Assembly: GCA_021730985.1 (NCBI GenBank)
Contig: JAKFYI010000003.1
Coordinates: 87,174 to 151,173 of the forward strand
Origin: Hyphomicrobiales bacterium
Lineage (GTDB): Bacteria; Pseudomonadota; Alphaproteobacteria; Rhizobiales; Xanthobacteraceae
Length of the DNA stretch: 64,000 nucleotides
Direction: 5' to 3'
Under the pieces are notes generated by a model that made no database searches, was not told where the DNA came from, and saw nothing but the letters and a program-made list of their open reading frames with translations. The position numbers and the translations under genes are program-made. The number at the start of each line of letters is the position of its first letter. Positions within the stretch are counted from its first letter, which is position 1. This document shows, piece after piece, positions 48,632 to 56,784 of this stretch.

Positions 48632-49600
48632 TTACTGCGGCTTGATGTTCGCGTCCTTGACGATCTTTTGATAGGCAGCGAGTTCTGCTTGCATGTACTT
48701 GGCGAAATCCGCCGGCTGGGTGCCGCGCGGCTCCATGCCTTGCAGCGCAAGCTTTTCCACCAGGTCCGGCGACGACACAGCCTTCGCCACCTCGTCGCGC
48801 AGCTTCTGCACGATATTGGCGGGCGTTCCCGTTGGCGCAATCACGCCATACCATCCGGTAATCTCGTACTTGAGACCGGACTCCTGGATGGCGGCGACAT
48901 CAGGCAGCGTCGCGGACCGCTTGGCGCCGGTGACGCCGACGGCCGTGACTTTGCCCTCCTTGGCCTGCGGGGCCATCATCGGCATGGCGTCGAACATCGC
49001 ATCGATGTGGCCGCCCAGCAGATCGTTGAGTGCGGGACCGGAACCGCGATAGGGAACGATGTTGATGTTGACGCCCGTGGTCGACCGGAACAGTTCGGTC
49101 GCGAGATAGAGCGAACTGGCGGTGCCGCCGCCGGTGCCGAACTTGAGCTGGCCCGGATTCTTTCTGGCCATGTCGAGCAATTCTCCGAGCGACTTCACCC
49201 CGAGGTTGTTGCGAACGACCAGGATCAGCGGGCCGGTTGCGGCCTCGCTGACCGCTGCGAACTTCAGCAAGTCGATCGGATGATCGGGATGCAGCGCCTG
49301 CGCGATCAGTGAGCTGGACGAGATGAAGTACAGCGTATGGCCGTCAGGGGTGGCGTTCTGCAGTTCTTTCCCCGCGATGACGAAGTTGCCGCCCGGCTTG
49401 TTCTCGACCAATACGGTGGTCTTGAGGCTCTCGGTCAGCTTGTGCGCCACCAGGCGCGCGGTCACGTCGGTGCCGCCGCCGGCGGCGAGGCCGACGATCA
49501 TGCGGATCGGCTTGCCTGAAAAATCCTGCGCCGCGGCTGGCGTCAGCGCGGCCAGCGTTGCGGTCAACAGGAGACCGGCACCTCGAACAAAGGCTGTCAT
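48632..49600 (-). CDS. Tripartite tricarboxylate transporter substrate-binding protein (Bug family)
   Basis: 322 residues with a signal peptide (LLLTATLAALTPAAAQ) and GKPIRMIVGLAAGGGTDVTA, VLVENKPGGNFVIAGKEL, TPDGHTLYFISSSSL and VPYRGSGPALNDLLGGHID. It is a close tandem paralogue of the next gene upstream (49670), sharing MAPQAKEGKVT-type and YQKIVKDANIKP-type blocks. AAGGAGG precedes the ATG. It presumably shares the substrate range of its twin. Confidence 0.92.
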   Translation of the reverse strand: MTAFVRGAGLLLTATLAALTPAAAQDFSGKPIRMIVGLAAGGGTDVTARLVAHKLTESLKTTVLVENKPGGNFVIAGKELQNATPDGHTLYFISSSSLIAQALHPDHPIDLLKFAAVSEAATGPLILVVRNNLGVKSLGELLDMARKNPGQLKFGTGGGTASSLYLATELFRSTTGVNINIVPYRGSGPALNDLLGGHIDAMFDAMPMMAPQAKEGKVTAVGVTGAKRSATLPDVAAIQESGLKYEITGWYGVIAPTGTPANIVQKLRDEVAKAVSSPDLVEKLALQGMEPRGTQPADFAKYMQAELAAYQKIVKDANIKPQ

Positions 49601-49669
49601 CTCATCCTCCTTGGCGTTTGGTGGTGGCCGGGTTTGTCCCGGCTCTGTGTTATTTCGTGAGGCTATGGC

Positions 49670-50635
49670 CTACGGCTTGATGTTCGCGTCCTTGATGATC
49701 TTTGTGTAGACGTCGAGTTCCGACTTCAGATATTTCGCCCACTCGCCGGGCTGGGTGGCGAGCGGCTCCATGCCCTGCGAGTCGAGGATCTTGATGGCGC
49801 CCGCGTCGGCGACCGCCTTGGCCACTTCGTCGCGCAGCTTCTGTGCGATCGCGGGCGGCGTGCCGGCCGGCGCCAGGATGCCGAACCAGCCGGACATCTC
49901 GTAGTCCGGATATCCCGATTCCTTGATGGTCGGAACGTCGGGCAGCGCCTTCGAGCGCATTGCGCTGGTGACCGCAAGCGGCGTGACCTTGCCATCCTTG
50001 GCCTGTGGCGCCATCACCGGCATCGCATCGAACATGCCGTCTATGTGGCCGCCAAGCAGGTCGTTGAGGGCCGGGCCCGCGCCCTTGTAGTTGGCGATGT
50101 TGATGTTGATGCCGGCTTTCGACTTGAGAAGCTCGGTTGCGAAATACAGCGAGCTGCCGGTACCGCCGCCGGCGCCGAACGTCAGTTTGCCCGGTTCCTT
50201 CTTGGCGCGATCGACAAGCTCCTTGAGCGTCTTGATGCCGAGTTGGTTCTTCACCACCAGGATCAGCGGGCCGGTCGCGACCTGGGTGATCGGCGTGAGC
50301 TTGGTGAGGTCGAACGGATAGTCCGGCTGGTGCAGCGGCTGCGTGATCAGGGTCGAGGTCGAGATGAAGAACAGCGTGTGACCGTCGGCTGGCGAGCCGG
50401 TGAGTTCGCGCAGCGCCGGGATGAAGTTGCCGCCCGCCTTGTTCTCGACGATGACGTTCGCCTTCATGTTCTCGCTCATCTTGGCGGCCACGAGGCGCGC
50501 CATGACGTCGGTGCCGCCGCCAGCGGACAGACCCACGATCATGCGGATCGGCTTGCCGGCCTGCAGTTCCTGGGAATGGGCGGCGGGCAGGGTGGCGAGC
50601 AGCAGCGCGGCCGCAGCCAATGCACGAGACTTCAT
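49670..50635 (-). CDS. Tripartite tricarboxylate transporter substrate-binding protein (Bug family)
   Basis: 321 residues. Signal peptide AAAALLLATLPAAHSQ, then GKPIRMIVGLSAGGGTDVMA, VIVENKAGGNFIPALREL, LTFGAGGGTGSSLYFATE and NDLLGGHIDGMFDAMPVM. It is the tandem twin of the gene at 48632. It lies 20 bp downstream of the molybdenum-hydroxylase large subunit on the same strand, suggesting that uptake and hydroxylation act on the same compound (inference). Confidence 0.92.
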   Translation of the reverse strand: MKSRALAAAALLLATLPAAHSQELQAGKPIRMIVGLSAGGGTDVMARLVAAKMSENMKANVIVENKAGGNFIPALRELTGSPADGHTLFFISTSTLITQPLHQPDYPFDLTKLTPITQVATGPLILVVKNQLGIKTLKELVDRAKKEPGKLTFGAGGGTGSSLYFATELLKSKAGININIANYKGAGPALNDLLGGHIDGMFDAMPVMAPQAKDGKVTPLAVTSAMRSKALPDVPTIKESGYPDYEMSGWFGILAPAGTPPAIAQKLRDEVAKAVADAGAIKILDSQGMEPLATQPGEWAKYLKSELDVYTKIIKDANIKP

Positions 50636-50655
50636 CCGTTTCCTCCTTGGACTTC

Positions 50656-52776
50656 TTATTCTTTCAGCAGCGTATCCATGATCTTGTCCCGCGTCAGCGG
50701 CAAATCGCGGACCCGCTTGCCGAGCGCGCGGGCCAGAGCGTTGCCGATCGCGGCGCCGGTCGGTCCGACCGCGCCCTCGCCGAGTCCCAGCGTCGGCTCG
50801 TTCGGGTTGTCGATCAACTCGATCTCGATCTCCGGGATCTCGGAGAATCGCAGGATCGGATAGTCCTCCCAGGTCTTGGCGGCGACCCGGCCATCCTCGA
50901 AGCGCACCTGTTCCTTCATCACGAAGCTCGCGCCCTGGATGGCGCCGCCCTCGACCTGGTTCCGCGCGCCGTCCGGATTGATGCAGAGCCCGCAGTCGGC
51001 GGCGGCCCAGAGGTGCTTCAGGCGCACCTCCTCGTCCACCTCGACCTCAGCCACCACCGCCACAAAGGCTGCGATGTTCTTGTAGCGGGCGAAGCCAAAG
51101 CCGCGCGCGCGGCCTTCAGGCAGGGGCTTGCCGTCGAACCAGCCGCTCATCCTCGCCGCGGTCTCCACCACCTTGCGCGGGCGCGGATCGGATAGCAGCG
51201 CGAGCCGGTATGTGACCGGGTCTTCACCCGCGATCTCGGCCAGTTCGTCGATGAACGACTCGATTGCGAATACGTTGGCCCAGGCGCCGAGCCCACGCAG
51301 CGACGAGGTGCGCAGCGGCAGGTCGGGCAGCATGTGGTGGATCAGCCGATGCCGCGGCAGGTCGTAGATCGCGATGCCGTTGCGCGTCGCGCCGCCGCCG
51401 CGCTCGTCCGGGATGTCGTTGAGTTCCTTCATCGGCGGCGGATTGGGGAGCGCGGCGAGACCTGAGAAGTTGGCGTTGCCGTTCATGCCGGGACGTTGCG
51501 CGTGCGGCGGGCTCCAGATTTCGATCTGCCAGTCGGCCGGCTTGTTCTGCGCGTCGAGCACGGCACGAAGCTCGATCGCCATCGCGGTGCTGATCGGCGC
51601 GCCAAGGAACTCGTCCTCGCGCGCCCACTGCACGCGGATGGTGCGCCCCGGCATTTTCGTTGCGATCAGGCTCGCGTCAAACGCGCAGTCGTCGGCGGTA
51701 TTGTGGCCGTAGGCGCCGGAGCCCTGGCGGTGGAACACAGTGACTTGTCTGGTCTCAAGGTTGAGCGCCTTGGCCAGCCAGTCGCGCAGGATCGAAGGGC
51801 CCTGGGTGTGCGACCACACCTTCAGTGCGCCGTCCTTGAATTCGGCGAGCGCGCACGACGTGCCGATCGAGCCGTAGGTGAGGAATGGGCGGGAATAGCG
51901 CGCGGTGACGGTACGGCCGCGCGGCACGGGCGCCTTGTCGCCCTGTTCGACGGTGCGGCTGCGCGATGGCTGCGCCTTGAGCCAGTCCGGCGCGCCGATG
52001 CCGTCGGGCGCGGGCGCGCCGCCGTCCCATTTTGCCTTGTCCCGCGCGGCTTCGGCGGCGCGGATCACGGCCAGTTCGTTGTCCGACGTGAAAGCCAGGA
52101 AGTCGCCGTCGCGCAGAATCTCGATCGGGGCCTTGGCGGCCTTGCGCACCGCCGCCTCGTCGAGCGCCGCAAGATGCGCGCCCTTCCAGGGCTGCCGCAG
52201 CACGCGGGCGTGCACCACGCCTTCCACCACGATGTCGTGGATGAACGGAGCTCCCGTCAGCTTGGCCGGCAGATCGATTCGCGGGAGGCTCTTGCCGACG
52301 ATCCTGTATTGCGAGTGACGCTTCACCGGTGCGGTGCCGCTCGCTCGTTTTTCCAGGTTGATGGCGCCCGCCATCGACCAGTAGTCGCGGCCGGTGTCCT
52401 TGCCGCCGCGCAGGAACTTGCCGCCCTCGACAGTCAGCTCTTGGGGCTTGCAGCCCAATGCCGCGGCGGCCTTGTCGAGGAACATCGAGCGCACCTCGGC
52501 GCAGACCAGGCGGATCGCGGCGCCGCCGACCGAGACCGAATAGCTGCCGGAGGTGAAGTATTCCGACGGGCTCACGTCGGTTTCGCCGGACACCATGCGG
52601 ATCTGGTCCGGCGCGACGTCGAGTTCTTCGGCTGCGATCTGCGTCATCGCGGTGAGGATGCCCTGGCCGATCTCGACCTTGCCGGTGGCGATGCGGACCT
52701 TGCCCGGCTCGAACGCGATCCATTGCGACAGGATCGGATTGTCGGTGAGCGACAGCGGCAGCGTGTTGGCGATCAT
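50656..52776 (-). CDS. Molybdopterin-binding large subunit of a xanthine-dehydrogenase-family hydroxylase
   Basis: 706 residues. Characteristic blocks are GKVEIGQGILTAMTQIAAEELDV near the start, SGSYSVSVGGAAIRLVCAE, HRQGSGAYGHNTADDCAFDA, LRGLGAWANVFAIESFIDELA and the C-terminal LGLGEGAVGPTGAAIGNALA with the likely catalytic glutamate. Unlike the first Mo hydroxylase (23009) there is no Tat signal, so it is probably cytoplasmic. It hydroxylates a heterocycle or aldehyde with water as oxygen donor. Its ATG overlaps the small-subunit stop by four bases. Confidence 0.91.
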   Translation of the reverse strand: MIANTLPLSLTDNPILSQWIAFEPGKVRIATGKVEIGQGILTAMTQIAAEELDVAPDQIRMVSGETDVSPSEYFTSGSYSVSVGGAAIRLVCAEVRSMFLDKAAAALGCKPQELTVEGGKFLRGGKDTGRDYWSMAGAINLEKRASGTAPVKRHSQYRIVGKSLPRIDLPAKLTGAPFIHDIVVEGVVHARVLRQPWKGAHLAALDEAAVRKAAKAPIEILRDGDFLAFTSDNELAVIRAAEAARDKAKWDGGAPAPDGIGAPDWLKAQPSRSRTVEQGDKAPVPRGRTVTARYSRPFLTYGSIGTSCALAEFKDGALKVWSHTQGPSILRDWLAKALNLETRQVTVFHRQGSGAYGHNTADDCAFDASLIATKMPGRTIRVQWAREDEFLGAPISTAMAIELRAVLDAQNKPADWQIEIWSPPHAQRPGMNGNANFSGLAALPNPPPMKELNDIPDERGGGATRNGIAIYDLPRHRLIHHMLPDLPLRTSSLRGLGAWANVFAIESFIDELAEIAGEDPVTYRLALLSDPRPRKVVETAARMSGWFDGKPLPEGRARGFGFARYKNIAAFVAVVAEVEVDEEVRLKHLWAAADCGLCINPDGARNQVEGGAIQGASFVMKEQVRFEDGRVAAKTWEDYPILRFSEIPEIEIELIDNPNEPTLGLGEGAVGPTGAAIGNALARALGKRVRDLPLTRDKIMDTLLKE

Positions 52777-53228
52777 ATGCCGCTTGCTCGCTGTACGGCG
52801 CGGACCACGCGGTTGTGGATGCCGCAGCGGCACAAATGCGGATCGAGCGCCGCCACGATGTCGTCGCGGCTTGGCTTCGGCTTCTTCTTCAGCAGCGCGG
52901 TGGCGGCGATCAGGATGCCGGACAGGCAATAACCGCACTGGCCCGCCTGCTCATCGATGAAGGCCTGTTGCAGCGGGGAGAGCGCGCCGTCCCTGCTCAG
53001 TCCCTCGACGGTGGTGACGGACTTGCCTGCGATCGTGCCAATCTCGCGGGTGCAGGAGTAGGAGGGCTCACCGTCGATCAGCACCATGCAGGCGCCACAC
53101 TGCTCGGTGCCGCAACCGTACTTGGTGCCGTGCAGGCCAAGCTCGTCGCGCAGCACCGACAGCAGGGGCGTGCTGTCATCGGCCGCGACGGAGACGGAAC
53201 GGTCGTTGACTGTAAGTTTTATGGCCAT
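52773..53228 (-). CDS. (2Fe-2S)-binding small subunit of molybdenum hydroxylase
   Basis: 151 residues. The first cluster set is YGCGTEQCGACMVLIDG plus PSYSCTRE; the second is GQCGYCLSGILIA with HLCRCGIHN. It transfers electrons from the molybdenum centre of the large subunit, to which it is translationally coupled (ATGA 52773-52776). No FAD medium subunit or cytochrome is encoded alongside, so the electron acceptor is unknown. The start at 53228 gives the standard MAIKLTVN N-terminus. Confidence 0.92.
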   Translation of the reverse strand: MAIKLTVNDRSVSVAADDSTPLLSVLRDELGLHGTKYGCGTEQCGACMVLIDGEPSYSCTREIGTIAGKSVTTVEGLSRDGALSPLQQAFIDEQAGQCGYCLSGILIAATALLKKKPKPSRDDIVAALDPHLCRCGIHNRVVRAVQRASGI

Positions 53229-53325
53229 CGTCCCTGTCGTCGGTGCCGGGTTTGCCCCGGCCATCCAGTCTTACTTTTTCAGCGGCCAATCGGGCAAGTC
53301 TGGATGGCGCGGTGGGATCGCGCGG

Positions 53326-54315
53326 CTACTGCTCGACCTTGATGCCCTTGGCATCGACGAACGCCGACCAATTCTTGATCTCGTTTTCGAGCTTGATCTT
53401 GAGCGCCGGTCCGGGGGCGAACGACGGGTCGGTGTCGACCTTGGCCAGCCGCGCGCGTACGGCGGGATTTGCCATGGTCTCCTGGATGGCCTTCTCGACC
53501 CTGAGCCTGATCGGCTCCGGAACGCCCTTGGGCGCGAAGATGCCCCACCAGAATTCCAGTGCGACGTTGGCATGCTTGACGCCGAGGTCGCCTCGCAGCG
53601 TCGGCACGTCGGGCATCGCCGGCGAACGCTTGTCGCTGGTGACCGCCATGGCTTTGACGAGTTTGCCATCGGCCTGTGCCTTGGCGACCGGCAATGCCGA
53701 AACCACCACGGCGACGTGTCCGCCTGCCACCGCGGCTGCCGCGGGGCCGCCGCCCTTGAACGGAACGTGGACGGCTTGGATGCCTGCGCCGTCGAGGATC
53801 ACTTCGACTGAAAGATGGGAAACGCTGCCGGGGCCGGCGCTGCCGTAGTTGAACTTGTCCTTCACCGTCTTCGACCAGGCGACGAACTCGGCGAAATTGT
53901 TGGCCGGTACATTGTTGGCGACAGTCCACACCAGTGGCGTGCTTCCCATCGCGCCAACCGCGTCATAGTCCTTGAGCGGGTCGAACCCTGAAGGATGCTT
54001 TTTGTACAGCGCGGCGTTGATGCCGAGCGCATTCTCCGCCACCAGGAACGTGTAGCCGTCGGGCGCGGAAGCGGCGACGTTTTGCCAGCCGACATAACCG
54101 CCGGCGCCGCCCCGGTTTTCGATCACGATCGATCCGCCAAGCGCAGTCGCGAATTCATTGCTGATCTGGCGGAAAAAGGTGTCGGTGGCACCGCCCGGCG
54201 GGAACGCGACAACGAACCGGATCGGGCGGTCGGGGTAGGCGCCCTGAGCCTGCGCCATTGCGGGCAAGCCCAGCAGCGCGCAGACGATCGAACTCCATCG
54301 GACGAAGTGCAGCAT
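53326..54315 (-). CDS. Tripartite tricarboxylate transporter substrate-binding protein (Bug family)
   Basis: 329 residues. Signal peptide SIVCALLGLPAMAQAQ, then YPDRPIRFVVAFPPGGATDTF, IENRGGAGGYVGWQNVAAS, FNYGSAGPGSVSHLSVE and VPFKGGGPAAAAVAGGH, with the C-terminal WSAFVDAKGIKVEQ. It is a tandem paralogue of the frameshifted gene just upstream (54425) and lies about 100 bp downstream of that gene and upstream of the Mo-hydroxylase small subunit on the same strand. Confidence 0.91.
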   Translation of the reverse strand: MLHFVRWSSIVCALLGLPAMAQAQGAYPDRPIRFVVAFPPGGATDTFFRQISNEFATALGGSIVIENRGGAGGYVGWQNVAASAPDGYTFLVAENALGINAALYKKHPSGFDPLKDYDAVGAMGSTPLVWTVANNVPANNFAEFVAWSKTVKDKFNYGSAGPGSVSHLSVEVILDGAGIQAVHVPFKGGGPAAAAVAGGHVAVVVSALPVAKAQADGKLVKAMAVTSDKRSPAMPDVPTLRGDLGVKHANVALEFWWGIFAPKGVPEPIRLRVEKAIQETMANPAVRARLAKVDTDPSFAPGPALKIKLENEIKNWSAFVDAKGIKVEQ

Positions 54316-54424
54316 GACGCATCCCCTGCAGCGGTTGGCCGGCCCACCATTCGACCACGGGCGGGCTTTGACGTCGATAGGGGAGCCGCTGCCGCAAGAT
54401 GCGGCACTTCGCCGTGAAGCCCGG

Positions 54425-55400
54425 TTATTCGGCCTTGATTCCCTTGGCGTCGATGAACCGCGTCCAGTTCTTGATCTCGCTCTCGAGCTTGGCGTGCAGC
54501 GCGGGCCCGTCGATGACGTCCGGCGTAATGTCGAGCCCGGCCAGCCGCTCGCGCACCTTCGGATCGGCCATCACCTTGTTGATCGCCTGACTGAGCTTGG
54601 CCTTGACGGTCTCCGGGATGCCTTTGGGTCCGAAGATGGCAAACCAGAACCGCACGTCCACGTCGGCCTTGGGCACGCCCGCCTCCTGCATGGTCGGCAC
54701 GGCCGGCATGGCGGGCGAGCGCACCAGGCCGGTGACGGCGAGCGCGCGGACCTTGCCGCTCTCCACCAGCCCCTTGGTGGCCTGCACCGACGTGATCGTC
54801 ATCGGCACATGGCCCGCGATGACATCGCCGATCGCCTGGCCGCCGCCCTTGTAGGGCACATGGACCGCGTCCATCCCGGCGCGGTCCTTGAACACCTCGA
54901 AATTGAGGTGCGACACGCTGCCGACGCCGGCGGAGGCAAAGTTCATCTTCTGCGGCACGGTGCGCGCATGCGCGAGCAATTCGGCCACGGTCTTGGCCGG
55001 TACGTTGTTTGCCACCAGCAGCGCCGACGGCGCCACGGCGAGCCCCATCACTGAGTCGTATTGCGTCAGAGGATCGAAGTTCGACTTCGATCGCTTGTAG
55101 AGCGCCTGACTGATGGCGATGGCGTTCTCGGCGAACATCAGCGTGTAGCCGTCCGGGTCCGATGACGCGACATGGCTCCAGGCGATGTAGCCGCCGGCGC
55201 CCGGCCGGTTCTCGATCACCACCGGCTGGCCGAGCGCAGCCTGCAGGTCGTTGGACAACTGCCGTGCCAGCGTGTCGGTCGCGCCGCCTGCGACGAACGC
55301 CACGATCAGCCTCACCGGCCTGTCGGGGTAGTTCGATTGGGGCGAGGGCGGCTGTCGTAGCCACCGTCAGACAGCCCGCAACAAGAAGGCGGTGGATCAC
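54425..55400 (-). pseudogene. Bug-family substrate-binding protein gene with an N-terminal frameshift
   Basis: The body (from GTG 55315, 296 residues, starting MRLIVAFVAGGATDTLARQL) is an intact Bug domain, but the signal peptide lies in another frame. A GTG at 55400 with GGAGG upstream starts VIHRLLVAGCLTVATTAALA; then a run of four G on the forward strand (55339-55342) shifts the frame. Removing one base restores the expected AQSNYPDRPVRLIV junction. So the gene carries a one-base insertion, either a real mutation or a sequencing error in the homopolymer. Without the leader the product would not be exported. Confidence 0.82.
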
Positions 55401-55421
55401 GGGTGTCCTCCCTCTCTCCGC

Positions 55422-55580
55422 CCTCATCCTGAGGAGGCTGCGAAGCAGCCGTCTCGAAGGATGGGGCGGCCACCGATCTCGGGTTAACCCGAGATCGGCC
55501 TATAACAAACGCAAGTCGGGTAAACCCGACTTGCGGCCTTCGAGACGCCGCGCTGTGCGCGGCTCCTCAGGATGAGGCCG
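55422..55580. repeat. Expanded copy of the CCTCATCCTGAGGAG repeat with two inner palindromes
   Basis: The ends match the family at 43902 and 59830 (CCTCATCCTGAGGAGGCTGC at the left, CTCCTCAGGATGAGGCC at the right). In the middle, in place of the usual short CCCATG segment, are a perfect 26-bp palindrome centred on GTTAAC (55473-55498) and a second palindrome with 12-bp arms CGCAAGTCGGGT / ACCCGACTTGCG (55510-55535). Both share the core TCGGGT-AACCCGA. Confidence 0.88.
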
Positions 55581-55606
55581 GTTGAGATTGTGTCGTTGGC
55601 GACAGT

Positions 55607-56773
55607 CTACATATTCTTCAGCAGCCAATCTCCGATGTAATCGACACCAAGCTGGCGGTGATCGACCTGGCAGTGCTCCGCGCCACCTTCCTCGGCGGTG
55701 AAAATGCGCAGGTCTTTCTTTTTCGAGCCGAGCGCGGCGTAGAGCTTGTGCGCTGCCGACACCGGAACGACACGGTCGTCCTGGCCGTGCAGCACCAGGA
55801 ATGGGCATTCGACCTTCTCGGCCACGCCCTCCAGCGTGAACTTCTTGGCGATCTCCAGGCCTTCGGCGTTGTCCTTGGCGCCGACCACCCAGCGCCACTG
55901 GAAGGTCGAGGATGACGCCCGCGCCGGATCGGCAACGCTGTGGCTGGTGACGAATTCGTACACGCTCCAGTGCATGGCTCCGAATGCCACGCCCGCGGCG
56001 TATCGCTTCTCGAACGCGCAGATGCGCGGCGCGTGATAGCCGCCGAACGAGTAGCCCATCACCGCGACGCGCTTGGGATCGACATCGGGGCGTGCCGCCA
56101 CAAAGTCGTAGGCCGGAATGCCCGCGGCCTCGTAGTCGTGGCGGCTTGGGATGTTGCGCAGCCGCAGCGGCTCGGACTGGCCCGGCCCGTCGATCGCCAG
56201 CACGTTGAAGCCGCGCTTGGCGAGATCGATGCCGGCGAAGATGACGCTCATCTCCTTGGCGTTGTCCATGCCGTCGAACAGCACCACGGTCGGGCGGCGG
56301 CCTTCGCCGCGGCCCTTCACGAAGTAGGCGGGCAGGGTGAGGCCTTTTTCGTAGGGCACCTCGACGCGATCGATGCCGGGATGCAGCCGCGTCATCGCGC
56401 CCTGGTAGCAGCGTAGCGCCTTGCGGTAGATCGAGAGCTTCTCCTCGCCCGGCGGAATGAATCGCTCGGCGCTGTAGTAATAGTTGCCGGCGCGCATGAA
56501 CTGGTTGCCGGCGGTGATCGTGAAGCCCTCGGCGTCCGCCTTGTCGCCGTAGGCCGCGACACGATCGGCCTCGCGCAGCCATTCCTCCTTCCAGGCGTTG
56601 TCGAGATCGGCTTCGCCCGCACGCTTCTTCAACCGCAGGCGGATATTGTCGATCTCGGCCATGTTGGAGGCGCCGTAGGGCACCATGCCCTTGACGATCT
56701 GGAAGGCGTTGGTCCAGCGCAGATTGCCGGGGAAGGTGATCTGCCAGGTATGTTCGTTGTCGGCTTGGCTCAT
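55607..56773 (-). CDS. Alpha/beta hydrolase, 2,6-dihydroxypseudooxynicotine-hydrolase-like
   Basis: 388 residues, paralogous to the gene at 47350 with the same length and layout. Triad residues: Ser in VAVMGYSFGGYHAPR, Asp in LHGQDDRVVPVS and His in GGAEHCQVDHRQ; the VVLFDGMDNAKEMSV block is shared. The helical N-terminal region begins TWQITFPGNLRWTNAF. It likely hydrolyses a C-C or ester bond in an aromatic or heterocyclic intermediate. It is 11 bp downstream of the amidase gene on the same strand, so the two are one transcriptional unit. Confidence 0.87.
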   Translation of the reverse strand: MSQADNEHTWQITFPGNLRWTNAFQIVKGMVPYGASNMAEIDNIRLRLKKRAGEADLDNAWKEEWLREADRVAAYGDKADAEGFTITAGNQFMRAGNYYYSAERFIPPGEEKLSIYRKALRCYQGAMTRLHPGIDRVEVPYEKGLTLPAYFVKGRGEGRRPTVVLFDGMDNAKEMSVIFAGIDLAKRGFNVLAIDGPGQSEPLRLRNIPSRHDYEAAGIPAYDFVAARPDVDPKRVAVMGYSFGGYHAPRICAFEKRYAAGVAFGAMHWSVYEFVTSHSVADPARASSSTFQWRWVVGAKDNAEGLEIAKKFTLEGVAEKVECPFLVLHGQDDRVVPVSAAHKLYAALGSKKKDLRIFTAEEGGAEHCQVDHRQLGVDYIGDWLLKNM

Positions 56774-56784
56774 GTTTGGTTCCG

